Source of the DNA: Undibacterium pigrum
Lineage (GTDB): Bacteria > Pseudomonadota > Gammaproteobacteria > Burkholderiales > Burkholderiaceae_D
DNA length: 64,000 nucleotides
NCBI RefSeq assembly: GCF_003201815.1
Contig: NZ_QJKB01000001.1
Coordinates: 1,178,001-1,242,000, forward strand
Direction of reading: 5' to 3'
In this document: positions 39,640 to 49,429 of the stretch, piece after piece
Layout of the letters: the number at the start of each line of letters is the position of its first letter
Numbering within the stretch: position 1 is the stretch's first letter
Notes under the pieces: model-generated
Database searches by the model: none
What the model was told of the DNA's origin: nothing
The model's input: only the letters and a program-made list of their open reading frames with translations
Program-made: the position numbers and the translations under genes

Positions 39640-41544
39640 TTATGCGCCACGTGAGCGTCTGCGCGCGGCAATACCCTGACCTATGGCCTGACCGCTACCA
39701 CGAGCCGTTGGACCACGACGCTGCTGCCCTGCATCGGGAAAACCCAATGCTGTCTGCAAAGGATCAGGCTGACGACTGCGTTTTTTGCCGTTGGCATTAT
39801 TGGCATTATTACCAGCATTGCCACCAGCCTTATTACCGTATCCATTGCCATTGGCATTGCCACCACGACCAGCACCGTATTCAGCACGGTCGCCACGACC
39901 ACTGGACATAGGGAAACCAACTTGCTTCTGAGTAAACGGACCACTTCCAAAGCCTGGCGCTTTATTACCAAATGGCTTACCACCCTTGGTTGGTGCAGCA
40001 GGCTTGTCGCCGCCGGCTTTTTCCAGGCCACTCAGTTTCAACAAGGCGCGAACTGCATCCTCTTCCAACTCTTCCCAACGACCACGCTTGAGATTGGCAG
40101 GCAGGGTCATGGCGCCATAACGGGTGCGTATCAGGCGTGAAACTGTCAAACCGACTGCTTCAAACATACGACGCACTTCACGGTTACGGCCCTCACCAAT
40201 GATGACGCGATACCATTTATTGACACCTTCCCCACCACCGTCAGTGATTTTGGAGAATTGCGCCATACCATCTTCCAGCTCAACGCCAGCCAGCAAACGC
40301 TGACGCATACCTTCTTCCAGCTCACCCAGGGTGCGTACAGCGTATTCACGCTCAATACCATAACGCGGATGCATCAGACGGTTTGCCAAATCACCGGATG
40401 TGGTGAACAGCAACAAACCTTCGGTGTTGTAATCCAGACGCCCTACTGCCAGCCATTTGCCAACCTTCATGCTTGGCAGACTTTCGAATACAGATGCACG
40501 GCCTTCTGGATCATTAGTACTGACGATTTCACCAGCAGGCTTGTGATAAATCAGTACGCGCGGCGGTTTTTTACTGACTTTGCGCATAATGGGCTTGCCA
40601 TTGATACGCACCTGGTCAGTCGGCAAAATTCTTTGGCCAATATGGGCTGGCTCACCATTCACGGAGACACGGCCAGCAACGATCAGCTCTTCCATGTCGC
40701 GACGCGAACCAAGGCCTGCTTCAGCCAGTACTTTATGCAATTTAGGCGCATCATCATCCGCCGTCAGATCACGGCGCACCGGCTTGCCACGGCCCTTACC
40801 TTTAGCATCATCAGCAACACCTGAGTCAAATGCTTCAGAAGTAACAAAAGAAAACACATCATCGGCATTATTGCCGACACCCGGGCGACCACCACGCGTT
40901 TGTTGCTGTGGACGCCTGGATTTATTGGCACCTGCCTGACCAGCATTTTGACGGGGACCGCGATCATTGCGCTCTCCACGTTCTGCCCTGTCGGTGCGCT
41001 CGCCACGATCCGGGCGCTCTGCGCGGTCGGCACGCTCAGCACGATCAGTGCGAACTGGGCGCTCAGTTTTATCACCACGCTCTGTCCGCTCTCCGCGATC
41101 GGCTCTGGGTGCGCGCTCTGCACGAGGTGGACGCTCGCTGCGTTCTGCACGCTCAACTTGTCCAACGTGTGCAACCGGCTCAGCAACAGCAGGCGCTTCT
41201 GCTACCGCAATTGGCTGATCCACTACATCTACTGCCTTAGCCTTGCTGCGACTGGCGCGTGGCGCTGCGCCCGGTTCTTTAGGGGCACGCGGCGCACGTG
41301 GAGCACGTGCTTTTTTAACTGGCGCTTCTGCAGCATCAACCACCGATGCCACTACCATCTCTGCTACCTCTGCTGATTGCTCTGCATTCTCTTGCTTAGG
41401 CTTGGTTCGGCTTACACCACTACGCGGGGCACGCGCAGCGCGCTTTGCCGGTTTTGCGTCACCACCAGCAGGGGCATTATCATTTGCGCCCGCACCACCA
41501 TCAGCTTGGTCAGCATTCACATCTTCAGGATTCATTGGATTCAT
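39640..41544 (-). CDS. rluB: 23S rRNA pseudouridine(2605) synthase RluB with long disordered ends
   Basis: RluB makes pseudouridine 2605 in 23S rRNA. The 634-residue protein is more than twice the E. coli length. The first about 260 residues are disordered and rich in Arg, Glu and Asp, with RAER/RTDRAER-type repeats around 130-195. Next come an S4 domain (about 266-315, [20 protein letters not shown]) and the catalytic domain with Asp371 in [14 protein letters not shown], completed by [14 protein letters not shown]. The C-terminal 110 residues include an Asn/Gly-rich run ([19 protein letters not shown]) and a final basic segment. Its start overlaps the scpB end by 20 bp. Confidence 0.94.
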   Translation of the reverse strand: MNPMNPEDVNADQADGGAGANDNAPAGGDAKPAKRAARAPRSGVSRTKPKQENAEQSAEVAEMVVASVVDAAEAPVKKARAPRAPRAPKEPGAAPRASRSKAKAVDVVDQPIAVAEAPAVAEPVAHVGQVERAERSERPPRAERAPRADRGERTERGDKTERPVRTDRAERADRAERPDRGERTDRAERGERNDRGPRQNAGQAGANKSRRPQQQTRGGRPGVGNNADDVFSFVTSEAFDSGVADDAKGKGRGKPVRRDLTADDDAPKLHKVLAEAGLGSRRDMEELIVAGRVSVNGEPAHIGQRILPTDQVRINGKPIMRKVSKKPPRVLIYHKPAGEIVSTNDPEGRASVFESLPSMKVGKWLAVGRLDYNTEGLLLFTTSGDLANRLMHPRYGIEREYAVRTLGELEEGMRQRLLAGVELEDGMAQFSKITDGGGEGVNKWYRVIIGEGRNREVRRMFEAVGLTVSRLIRTRYGAMTLPANLKRGRWEELEEDAVRALLKLSGLEKAGGDKPAAPTKGGKPFGNKAPGFGSGPFTQKQVGFPMSSGRGDRAEYGAGRGGNANGNGYGNKAGGNAGNNANNANGKKRSRQPDPLQTALGFPDAGQQRRGPTARGSGQAIGQGIAARRRSRGA

Positions 41545-42646
41545 TCTTCAGTTCTATTGGAGGCAACTGACTCGCTGCAGCGCCCGGTACACTATCCGGT
41601 GCCGCAGTATCGGCCACCTGATCACTCAATTGCGTGACAGGTTGAGAATCTCCCCCAACCTCACTTATTTCTTCAGTTATTTCCGTATTTGCTTGCGCAT
41701 TTACTTTTTCTATTATTTCTTCTGATACTTCTTCAATTTCTGTTTCATCCGCAGTCCCGGATAAGTCTTCAACTGAAACATCTGCCCGATCATCTTCGGC
41801 AGACAACACCACCGACTCATTATCCGGCACAGTATCAGCAGCCTCAATTGCAGACTGAGCACTGTCTTGCGACTCTTGCCCAGATGCAACTGAAGTGTCT
41901 TGCGCAAGCTCTTCGCCTGAACTGCTTAAGTCCACCACTTCAGCTTGCACTGCATCAGACACATCAGTGACAGATAAATCGGCATCCGCAGCCAACTCAG
42001 GAACAGGCTCACCGTCAACTACAGGCTCCGCCACCGACGCATCCGCCTCAACCGCAGCAAACATGCCACCACCCAGCGCTGCCAATTCAGGAACAGGCTC
42101 TTCTTCGGCATCCCGCTTGACTTGCTGCAAAGGCGGCAACTGATCCAGCGAAGACAAACCAAGGTCATCCAAAAATTGCTTAGTCGTGGCAAACAGTGAT
42201 GGCCGCCCCGGCACATCCCGGTGGCCTATGCTTTCTATCCATCCACGGTCTTCCAGAGTCTTGATCATCTGCGACGCCACGGTCACACCACGAATCTCTT
42301 CTATATCGCCACGCGTCACTGGCTGGCGATAGGCGATAATAGCCAGGGTTTCCAGAGTAGCTCGTGAATACTTTGGCGGTTTTTCAGGGTTTAACCTGTC
42401 TATATAAGCGCGCATTTCCGGCTTGCTTTGAAAGCGCCAGCCTGTCGACAGAGCTACCAGCTCTATACCCTTGTCAGACCAGTCAGTGCGCAAGCCTTCC
42501 AGCATCAACTTGATGGTGTCAGCGCCAACTACATCACCTTGATCATCCGCCTCCTGAAACAGCTTTTTCATCGTATTGACGGTCAGCGGCTCGGGCGCGC
42601 ATAACAAGGCTGTTTCGAGGACTCGTTTTGCCTCAGCAGTATTCAT
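41525..42646 (-). CDS. scpB: Segregation and condensation protein B with acidic extension
   Basis: ScpB is the winged-helix kite subunit that binds ScpA and SMC in chromosome compaction. Residues 1-190 form the two winged-helix domains ([64 protein letters not shown]). Residues about 195-373 are a long acidic tail rich in Ala, Asp, Glu, Ser and Val, without globular features. The usual ScpB is about 180-220 residues, so the tail roughly doubles it. No scpA is in the window. Overlap with rluB implies one transcript. Confidence 0.93.
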   Translation of the reverse strand: MNTAEAKRVLETALLCAPEPLTVNTMKKLFQEADDQGDVVGADTIKLMLEGLRTDWSDKGIELVALSTGWRFQSKPEMRAYIDRLNPEKPPKYSRATLETLAIIAYRQPVTRGDIEEIRGVTVASQMIKTLEDRGWIESIGHRDVPGRPSLFATTKQFLDDLGLSSLDQLPPLQQVKRDAEEEPVPELAALGGGMFAAVEADASVAEPVVDGEPVPELAADADLSVTDVSDAVQAEVVDLSSSGEELAQDTSVASGQESQDSAQSAIEAADTVPDNESVVLSAEDDRADVSVEDLSGTADETEIEEVSEEIIEKVNAQANTEITEEISEVGGDSQPVTQLSDQVADTAAPDSVPGAAASQLPPIELKNESNES

Positions 42647-43252
42647 GCAAATCTTAGGTACACGGGTTTATTTAGTTGATGTCATGCAGCAGGGCGACCG
42701 ATACTCCAGTGCCGTCTTTGCTATTGCTCACATCAGTTTTTGTATTAAATTTGTTGCCACCAACCTGGCAGCAACGCCCTTTTATGCGGGCGGCTGGGAC
42801 TGCATGGAGCGCGCAAAGAACTTAGCAGCGCACAATCCCTAAAATTAGTAGACACTGGATTGTAGTCCAGAATTTCGCAGACAATACAAAAATATCGTCA
42901 ACAAACAATAAAAAAGCCACGCTAAGACGTGGCTTTTTCCATCAATTCTGTCCATACAGGCAAAGTAATAAGCAATATCTGCCTTTACCCCGCACTTCTG
43001 TATTCAACCCGAAAAGCCAACCACAAGCTTTCCAACAACATTTTGGCATATAACTGCAAGGGCGCGAGATTAACATGCATTTGCGAAGTTTGCATAAGAA
43101 AATATCGATAAGCTTGCTTGCAATGCCGTCATGCCTATATTTAATTTCAATCAAGCAATGAAAATTTGACTACACAGGGTAGATTTTACTGATCTTCAGG
43201 CCCCAAGCTCACGCATCTTTGAAGATTATCGGATCTATTTAAAAAGTAAAAC
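42647..43252. other. Intergenic region between scpB and the VOC gene
   Basis: About 600 bp with no convincing gene. It must hold the scpB promoter near 42650-42850 (minus strand). It contains the A/T-flanked terminator at 42911-42938. The stretch 42940-43250 is AT-rich and holds nothing I recognise. Confidence 0.6.
42911..42938. terminator. Bidirectional intrinsic terminator
   Basis: AAAAGCCACG pairs with CGTGGCTTTT around a 6-nt loop, flanked by A- and T-runs. It may end the VOC-gene transcript on the minus strand. Confidence 0.8.
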
Positions 43253-43642
43253 CTAAGCCAGTTGTCGCGCATAACTTACTGTTAACATCTCCCATTGGTG
43301 CCCATCAGGCAGGTTCCAGTAAATCATATTCCCACCATAGTCGGTATTAACTTGCATGTCCACAGGTCCCCGCACTGAACTGCGATAGGGAATGCCCGCA
43401 TGTTTGATACGCCCCAGAATTTGATCAAACTCGTCCTGAGTAACCCGAAAACAGAAGTGATATACCGGAAAATCTTCCTGCGTCTCGATAAAATCCAGGG
43501 TCAAACCCTCATTCACAAAGACGGGAGCAAAAGGCCCCAAAGCAACAGGTGACCAAGGCACCCCCAGCAAATCTGCCAACATCCTGGCCGACTCCAGTTT
43601 ATGGTGCGAAGGAACAATGGTGTGATCCAGCACTATGGACAT
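43253..43642 (-). CDS. VOC (glyoxalase/bleomycin-resistance) family protein
   Basis: The 129-residue protein is a vicinal-oxygen-chelate fold single unit. It has VLDHTIVPSHHKLESARMLADLLG at the N-terminus, VYHFCFRVTQDEFDQILGRI in the middle and MIYWNLPDGHQWEMLTVSY at the end, so a metal-ligand pattern of His and Glu is plausible. ATG at 43642 has GGGGAAA upstream. VOC proteins include lyases, dioxygenases and resistance proteins; no specific substrate can be named. It is separated by over 400 bp from the divergent chemoreceptor gene. Confidence 0.85.
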   Translation of the reverse strand: MSIVLDHTIVPSHHKLESARMLADLLGVPWSPVALGPFAPVFVNEGLTLDFIETQEDFPVYHFCFRVTQDEFDQILGRIKHAGIPYRSSVRGPVDMQVNTDYGGNMIYWNLPDGHQWEMLTVSYARQLA

Positions 43643-44048
43643 GGCATTTCCCCTTCCCGCATCAGCTTAAATCTGACAAACATTTATTTCCATTGTAATC
43701 ATTTTTTTATTCCCTGCATGAATAGCAAGGACTGAAGCAAACTCACGCTATCAAAATTGTCTTTTTGCATAAAACATACACTTTAATATTTTGCATAGAC
43801 TTTATATTAATTTAATACCTAAAATACAACTCATGTACAGACTAGGCTATAAGCATCAGATTTTTCACATTAGCCTCAAGTGACGCAGTGCCACAGAAAG
43901 AATAAAGACTCTCTAACAATTTCCTTGAGGTGGCAAAATTCAAACTTGGCTTCCATTTTTCGGGAAATACTCCCAGTTGCGATTCACGCTATCTCTCATC
44001 AATTTTAAAAACTTCGACTGGTAGCACAATCATTCAGAGGATATAAAA
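43643..44048. other. Upstream region of the chemoreceptor gene
   Basis: About 400 bp of AT-rich spacer between divergent starts. I looked for the flagellar sigma-28 pattern (TAAA-N15-GCCGATAA) and found only GGCTATAA near 43843 with no correctly spaced partner. No operator or small gene is evident. Confidence 0.55.
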
Positions 44049-45713
44049 ATGAATTTCGCAAACTTGAAAATTAGCCAACGCCTTTACTTGGGTTTTTCAG
44101 TAGTTATCTTCCTGTTGGTGATTGTAGTTGCCATTGCCATCTCTCGCCTCACCTTACTTAATAGCGAAATTAACCTCACTGTCAATGACCGCTACCAAAA
44201 AATATATGTATTAAACCTGGCCATTAAAAACCTGAACCTGCAAGCCAGGAATTTGCGCAACATACTGCTCATGAGCGATCAGGCTGAAATCAAAAAGGAA
44301 ATCGACAGCATACAAAAATCGTCTCGCGAAATTACTGAAGAAATCGATAAACTCTCTACGACCATCCGCCACCCAAAGGCCCTGGAACTCCTCAAGCAAG
44401 TTCAGGAGCAGCGTGCACAATACCTTCCAGGCCGGGACAAAATGATCAATTTGGTCAATAGCGGCAATAAAGACCAGGCCAGCGAACTATTATTTAAAGA
44501 AGTAAGACCCAGGCAACTCAGTTATTTTGAAGCGATGGAGGCACTCATCAAGTTCCAGGAAGAACTGATGGCGGAGTCGGCGAGAGGAACAAAAGAAACC
44601 GCTGAGTCGGCAAATCAACTAATGATCGTAGTCGGTATATTCGCCGCCATCATCAGTTGCTTCATCGCCTGGTCGATTACTCGACGCATCATCACCCCAA
44701 TTCATGAAGCAGTAAAAATAGCGAAGACTGTCGCTGGCGGCGACCTTACCAGTACGTTCGACACCACGGGCAAAGACGAGATGGGCTCTTTGTTCCGCGC
44801 CCTGGCAAATATGAATGAAAATTTACTGGGCATAGTTGCTGAGGTGCGCAATGGCACAGACACCATCGCCACCGCGTCAGCACAAATTGCCTCTGGTAAC
44901 CAGGATTTATCTGCCCGCACAGAGCAGCAAGCCAGCGCCCTGGAGGAAACAGCCTCATCCATGGAAGAATTGACCAGCACGGTCAAGCAAAATTCTGACA
45001 ACGCCCTGGCAGCAAATCAGCTCGCCCAAAATGCCTCCCAAGTGGCGATCAAAGGTGGGGACGTAGTTTCTCGCGTGGTGGAAACCATGTCTTCCATCAC
45101 GGATTCATCCAAGAAAATCGTCGATATCATCAGCGTGATAGATGGCATTGCGTTTCAGACCAATATCCTGGCGTTGAATGCCGCTGTAGAAGCCGCCCGT
45201 GCAGGAGAACAGGGGCGCGGATTCGCTGTGGTTGCAACAGAAGTACGTAACCTCGCCCAACGCTCAGCTACAGCCGCAAAAGAAATCAAATTACTGATTG
45301 ACACATCGGTAGAAAAAGTGGGCATCGGCAGTCGACTGGTGGATGAAGCAGGTTTAACCATGGATGAGGTTGTTGCCAGTGTTAAACGCGTCACCGACAT
45401 CATGTCTCAAATCAGTTCTGCGAGCGCAGAACAAACTGCTGGCATAGAACAAATCAATCAGGCTATTGTTGAAATGGACAATGCGACGCAGCAAAATTCA
45501 GCTCTGGTAGAACAAGTGGCTGCAGCAGAAGAATCCATGCAAGACCAGGCAAAAAAACAAGCTGATGTAGTTAGCATATTTAAAACAGGGGCATCTGCCT
45601 TGCAAGCGACCAGCAAGTTACTCAATATTGCTGCACACGCGAGGACGATCAAGAAAGCAATGTCGCCACAGAAAGCTCCTCTGCAAATTACTGCCAACTC
45701 CAAAGAAAATTAA
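44049..45713 (+). CDS. Methyl-accepting chemotaxis protein (4HB-type)
   Basis: This inner-membrane chemoreceptor has 554 residues. A helix at about 11-31 leads to a periplasmic four-helix-bundle sensor (35-185), then a second helix at about 190-210 and a HAMP domain (about 212-265). The long cytoplasmic coiled coil contains the signalling tip [20 protein letters not shown] and ending [19 protein letters not shown]. The methylation helices are Gln/Glu-rich ([20 protein letters not shown]). No C-terminal CheR pentapeptide is present. No chemotaxis genes neighbour it, so it is an orphan receptor. Ligand is unknown. Confidence 0.93.
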   Translation: MNFANLKISQRLYLGFSVVIFLLVIVVAIAISRLTLLNSEINLTVNDRYQKIYVLNLAIKNLNLQARNLRNILLMSDQAEIKKEIDSIQKSSREITEEIDKLSTTIRHPKALELLKQVQEQRAQYLPGRDKMINLVNSGNKDQASELLFKEVRPRQLSYFEAMEALIKFQEELMAESARGTKETAESANQLMIVVGIFAAIISCFIAWSITRRIITPIHEAVKIAKTVAGGDLTSTFDTTGKDEMGSLFRALANMNENLLGIVAEVRNGTDTIATASAQIASGNQDLSARTEQQASALEETASSMEELTSTVKQNSDNALAANQLAQNASQVAIKGGDVVSRVVETMSSITDSSKKIVDIISVIDGIAFQTNILALNAAVEAARAGEQGRGFAVVATEVRNLAQRSATAAKEIKLLIDTSVEKVGIGSRLVDEAGLTMDEVVASVKRVTDIMSQISSASAEQTAGIEQINQAIVEMDNATQQNSALVEQVAAAEESMQDQAKKQADVVSIFKTGASALQATSKLLNIAAHARTIKKAMSPQKAPLQITANSKEN

Positions 45714-45725
45714 GATTCACACACA

Positions 45726-45751
45726 AGCTTACCCTCACTACAAGGGCAAGC
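45726..45751. terminator. Imperfect hairpin between convergent genes
   Basis: GCTTACCCT and AGGGCAAGC pair with one mismatch in the space between the chemoreceptor and acyltransferase stops. The flanking T-run is weak. Confidence 0.35.
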
Positions 45752-45822
45752 ATTTATCTCCAACGAGAACGAAAATATGGAATGGATAGTGCTCAGCACA
45801 AGCATTTTTCATCCCATCAAAC

Positions 45823-47058
45823 TTAGACTTGCACCAGGCCTCTGTTTTTAAAGTTCCAGAAATAGTTCAGTGCCCTCAGCCATAAGCGTGTTTCAAAAAT
45901 TTTGGCAAATCCCCATGCAAAACCGAGTGTCAGAATTGTTCCGGCTACGCTGAGCAGAATAAAATGCAGATGCTGAAGATTCGTAGGCAAATGCATTTCT
46001 TCGATGTAGTGATGAACTACTGCAAAAATAGGAATATGAACCAGGTAAAGTGAATAAGAAAATTTCCCCAGGCCGGTGAGCAGCTTTTGCTCAAGAAATC
46101 TCTTGATCCAATTTCGAGAAGAGCTCCTTGCCAGCAAAGCCAGGCTGGCGGCAACGACAATCGCAAAGCTACTGTCAATCACTTTAATTCTTTCAAAAAA
46201 AGCGCCCGCACTTTTCATATCGTGAATGGAAAACTTTTCCATTAAATACAAGAAATAAACAAAAAACAAAGCAGCAACAATGGAAAAAATCCTGGCTCTT
46301 TTTTTTACTTTTTCTTGTGAATGCTGCCCATATACCAGCCATGCAGCAAAAATACCCATGACAAACAAAAAGATGAAATAGGGAGGATAAAGAATGGATA
46401 TCTGATGTTCATGGAAAAAAATGGGCGGGTGCTCAGATAACCAAACCAGACACCAGGCAATTGCTGTCGCGAGAACCAAAAGCAACGATGCTCCAAAACG
46501 GCGCAAAAGCACGATGATTGCAGGAAAAAACATATACAGATGCCATTCAGTTGCAATACTCCAGAATGGCCCATTGATGGTATTCAATTGCGGAAAGAAA
46601 TCTTGCATCAAACTAAAATTCACAGCAAAAACCTGCCATGGAATTGTTGAGGTCAACCCAGATGCATTGCGCGCCCATGTGGCAATAGGAAAGAAATAAT
46701 TGACGATCAAGATCAGGATCAAAGTTGCAAAATAAGGAGGCAGTATCCGTAGTGCTCTTGATTTTAAAAATTCACGGTATGACACCCGCAATTGAAGGCC
46801 ATTCAACACAACTGGCAAAGCCAGGCAAAATCCTGATAACACAAGAAATACAACGACTGCCAAATGCAAATACAGCAATACGTTCAAGGGCCTCATCAAA
46901 GCATTACTATGATTTAGCCATCCATAAGCAAATAAATGCGAATGCCCCAGCATCACCCACAAAGCTGCCAATGCCCGCATTCCATCAAGAAATGGCAAAT
47001 GCATTCTGTGAACAGGTAATGCAGGGTTTTGAGAAGTTACGCTTGTTGTTAAGGTCAT
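45823..47058 (-). CDS. Acyltransferase 3 family membrane protein (OafA-like)
   Basis: The 411-residue inner-membrane protein has about ten helices typical of acyltransferase family 3, which transfers acyl groups to LPS O-antigen, peptidoglycan or glycolipids. The N-terminus shows FLDGMRALAALWVMLGHSH with the conserved Arg and the catalytic-type His. FWSIATEWHLYMFFP provides the later conserved E/H region, and YSLYLVHIPIFAVVHHYI is near the end. It lacks a C-terminal SGNH domain. It stands alone, so the acceptor is unknown. Confidence 0.88.
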   Translation of the reverse strand: MTLTTSVTSQNPALPVHRMHLPFLDGMRALAALWVMLGHSHLFAYGWLNHSNALMRPLNVLLYLHLAVVVFLVLSGFCLALPVVLNGLQLRVSYREFLKSRALRILPPYFATLILILIVNYFFPIATWARNASGLTSTIPWQVFAVNFSLMQDFFPQLNTINGPFWSIATEWHLYMFFPAIIVLLRRFGASLLLVLATAIAWCLVWLSEHPPIFFHEHQISILYPPYFIFLFVMGIFAAWLVYGQHSQEKVKKRARIFSIVAALFFVYFLYLMEKFSIHDMKSAGAFFERIKVIDSSFAIVVAASLALLARSSSRNWIKRFLEQKLLTGLGKFSYSLYLVHIPIFAVVHHYIEEMHLPTNLQHLHFILLSVAGTILTLGFAWGFAKIFETRLWLRALNYFWNFKNRGLVQV

Positions 47059-47428
47059 ATAAGTTATAAATTATTTCCAGCAAGAATCTATTTTGCAATT
47101 ATAGCTTTAAAATCATAGAAAAAAGACATTATTAAATTGGCACCATGCAAATGTGCCTCCACGTCCGAATAAAATGCGTCAGATTTGCACCAGGATTTCT
47201 TAAAATAGACAACACACTCCGGGTCGGCAAAACCACGTGTCAATAGCATGCCCTGACTGGCCGCATTTCAAGCTAAACAGCGCAGGAAAAATTGACGTAA
47301 TGGTTTATCTCGCATACTGAAAATCACTCTGAATATGCGTGCGCATGATAGTCGCAGCAAGCTAGATCACGAAAAAATGCCGTATTGCTCAACGCAATAA
47401 TTGATTTGCAGATGCACGAAATCCAGAT
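47059..47428. other. Spacer upstream of the acyltransferase gene
   Basis: About 370 bp between the acyltransferase start and a truncated small frame. It has an AT-rich first half, with the acyltransferase promoter expected there on the minus strand. A short palindrome TATTGC-TCAAC-GCAATA sits near 47383-47399. No gene is recognised. Confidence 0.5.
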
Positions 47429-47602
47429 ATGAACTTGAGGCAGTTACTGGAATTTTTTGATGCGCAGCATGCGGGCAACTGCACCATACCAGGAACACAT
47501 GAGTTCATTGAGCAGATAGCCGCAGATATTGGCATTGCCAGCCCACGTTATGAGGCAAACGCATCTAATCCTATTTATGAAATGAATTTTCACAAGGGAT
47601 GA
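47429..47602 (+). pseudogene. Small frame whose end runs into a copy of the 58-kb repeat
   Basis: A 57-codon frame starts MNLRQLLEFFDAQHAGNC and runs as plausible protein through TIPGTHEFIEQIAADIGIAS. The last 20 codons are supplied by the repeat at 47537-47586. The sense looks like the remains of a gene truncated by insertion of the element, but no homologue is recognised, no ribosome-binding site is clear, and the frame could be chance. Confidence 0.35.
47537..47586 (-). repeat. Partial copy of the left end of the 58-kb palindromic element
   Basis: About 50 bp match the left end of the element at 58426-58696 in inverted orientation. The first 30 bases are identical, a few differ, then TATTTATGAAATGA is identical again. 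No right end is present nearby, so it is a degraded or one-ended copy. Confidence 0.8.
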
Positions 47603-47610
47603 GGCAATGC

Positions 47611-48405
47611 TCAATCCCCTGCTGAACGTTGACACATGGAGGCCAGCGCCGCTGACCAGTTTACTGCGGGATTACCGTAACCCATCATCTTGCCCGTCTT
47701 GCTTGTAGCACCACCTAAATTAATTGCAACAACCTCACCTGCCTCATTGACAACCGGTGCACCACTGGTTGCACGAACGACAAAACCTGGCTCGAGATAA
47801 GTATACAACCAGTATCCGGATTCCATTCCCTCTGCGATAGCAGCATGACTCAGACGCGTTACTGCAGGGCTGGCGATAGAACTGATCACAAATACTTTGT
47901 CACCTTTTTTGACAGGCCTGGTAGCAACGCGCAAAGCCAAACCACGCAATTCTTCAGGCGCAGCGAATGCCGCAATATCACCAGCACCAGTATCGGCCTT
48001 ATCGGTACAACAGGAAGCCTTGTCAGGGGTGAGGCTACGCGCCCTGAACTTTTCAATACTGACTTTGCCAGCAATATCATCCAATGAGATATTAGTGACC
48101 AAAGCCGCAATTTGACTGCCGCTGCTTTGCTTCTTCATTCCACCAGAAGGACCAAACAAGTGCAAAGCTGATACCAACAAGGCATCTTTACAAGCTGGCA
48201 AAGTTGCTGCAAATACTTTACCAGCCCTCAAATCGCCTTCGGTCGTCACAAATGTAGGCTCAAATACAGCAGCAGGCACGCGACTCAAATCAGCAGCACC
48301 GGCACTGTGACTATACACAAGATCCAAAGTAATCAAAGTAAGCGCAGAGATTACTTTGGATAGGCGGCCAAGCATATTTTTGTTCAGATTATTTCTATGG
48401 TTCAT
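47611..48405 (-). CDS. Secreted trypsin-like (S1-type) serine protease
   Basis: The 264-residue product has a signal-like N-terminus (VISALTLITLDLVYSHSAGA, about residues 18-37). A chymotrypsin-fold core follows, with His in LLVSALHLFGP, Asp in GAGDIAAFAAP and Ser in RATSGAPVVNEAGEVVAINLGG. The serine motif TSGAPV is a variant of GNSGGP, so activity is plausible but not certain. A CC pair lies mid-protein (KASCCTDKAD). It ends 25 bp from the 47.5-kb repeat copy and has no protease partner nearby. Periplasmic location inferred. Confidence 0.75.
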   Translation of the reverse strand: MNHRNNLNKNMLGRLSKVISALTLITLDLVYSHSAGAADLSRVPAAVFEPTFVTTEGDLRAGKVFAATLPACKDALLVSALHLFGPSGGMKKQSSGSQIAALVTNISLDDIAGKVSIEKFRARSLTPDKASCCTDKADTGAGDIAAFAAPEELRGLALRVATRPVKKGDKVFVISSIASPAVTRLSHAAIAEGMESGYWLYTYLEPGFVVRATSGAPVVNEAGEVVAINLGGATSKTGKMMGYGNPAVNWSAALASMCQRSAGD

Positions 48406-48555
48406 TGTCAGTATTATTCAATCAGGGTAATAGTCAGTGAGAAGAAGGTGCATAGACTATATGCCAAGGTTTCTTATGCTGGCTATAGCTGAGTTCTACA
48501 CGTACTCACGTTACGGGAATGTATACTGGAGTTTTTTTCGCGCAGCCAGCAAAGC

Positions 48556-48589
48556 AAAAAGCCCTTGATCATTTCTGATCAAGGGCTTG
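48556..48589 (-). terminator. Terminator of tRNA-fMet
   Basis: AAGCCCTTGATCA pairs with TGATCAAGGGCTT around a short loop. On the minus strand a T-run (TTTTTGC) follows. It begins about 7 nt after the tRNA. Confidence 0.88.
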
Positions 48590-48595
48590 AATACT

Positions 48596-48672
<77 letters not shown>

Positions 48673-48685
48673 TCTGAAGAATGAA

Positions 48686-48714
48686 ACTATACATGGTTTT
48701 GCTGCTCTGCGCAA
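48686..48714 (-). promoter_or_regulatory. tRNA-fMet promoter
   Basis: On the minus strand TTGCGC (48714-48709), 17 nt and TATAGT (48691-48686) lie about 13 nt upstream of the tRNA 5' end. Confidence 0.65.
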
Positions 48715-48801
48715 TCCTTTTCTAGGAACAGGTCTTTTGCCGTACTTTGGCGGACAGGTGTTACACTTTGCAGATTCGCCAATTTTGACTCTTTTTTACC
48801 C

Positions 48802-49371
48802 ATGAAATTCTGCTCTGAATGCGCGTCCCCGGTGGCTTTGCAAATCCCAGCTGACGATACCCGTGAGCGTTTTGTCTGTACGGTTTGCAGCACCATCCAC
48901 TATCAAAACCCGAAGATGGTGGTGGGGTCCATTCCTGTCTGGGAAGAAGATGGTGTCACCAAGATCTTGTTATGCAAACGTGCGATAGAGCCGCGCCTGG
49001 GTTTCTGGACACTGCCTGCAGGCTTCATGGAAAATAAAGAAACCACGGCACAAGCTGCGCAGCGTGAAACCGAAGAAGAAGCCGGTGCCAATATTCAATT
49101 GCATGAGTTGTTCTCTATATTGAATGTGCCTCATGTACATCAGGTGCATTTGTTTTATCGTGCCACCTTGCTTGATCTGAATTATGCCGCAGGAGTCGAA
49201 AGCCTGGAAGTTGCCTTGTTCTCTGAAGAACAAATTCCCTGGGATGACATCGCCTTTCCCACCATCAGCCATACACTTAAATTTTTCTTTGAAGACCTGG
49301 CGAAGGTCAAAGGTGGTGGACGCTTTCAGATGCATGAACATGATATTTTCAAACCTATGCGAGATGGCTGA
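48802..49371 (+). CDS. NUDIX hydrolase with N-terminal zinc ribbon
   Basis: The 189-residue protein starts with a zinc-ribbon: Cys4 and Cys7 in FCSECASP, Cys26 and Cys29 in FVCTVCSTIHYQNP. A NUDIX domain follows with the box G-X5-E-X7-REXXEEXG at residues 74-96 (GFMENKETTAQAAQRETEEEAGA). The family hydrolyses nucleotide diphosphate-linked compounds; zinc-ribbon types include NADH pyrophosphatase-like enzymes, but the NudC SQPWPFPxS motif is absent. ATG at 48802. It is transcribed away from tRNA-fMet and convergent with the ammonium transporter gene. Confidence 0.9.
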   Translation: MKFCSECASPVALQIPADDTRERFVCTVCSTIHYQNPKMVVGSIPVWEEDGVTKILLCKRAIEPRLGFWTLPAGFMENKETTAQAAQRETEEEAGANIQLHELFSILNVPHVHQVHLFYRATLLDLNYAAGVESLEVALFSEEQIPWDDIAFPTISHTLKFFFEDLAKVKGGGRFQMHEHDIFKPMRDG

Positions 49372-49395
49372 TATAACATTGGCCAGGCCAACATC

Positions 49396-49428
49396 AAAAA
49401 TGGGCAAATTAAAATTTGCCCATTTTTT
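49396..49428. terminator. Bidirectional terminator between NUDIX and amt genes
   Basis: ATGGGCAAATT pairs perfectly with AATTTGCCCAT, flanked by A- and T-runs, between convergent stops. Confidence 0.88.
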
Positions 49429-49429
49429 A

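Noticed and set aside
40960..41160. Repetitive DNA that looks like a tandem or CRISPR-like array
   Set aside because: It is the coding sequence for the RxER/RTDR repeats of RluB; unit lengths vary and there are no unique spacers.
43800..43860. Sigma-28 flagellar promoter for the chemoreceptor
   Set aside because: GGCTATAA is present but no TAAA-type partner lies at the required spacing.
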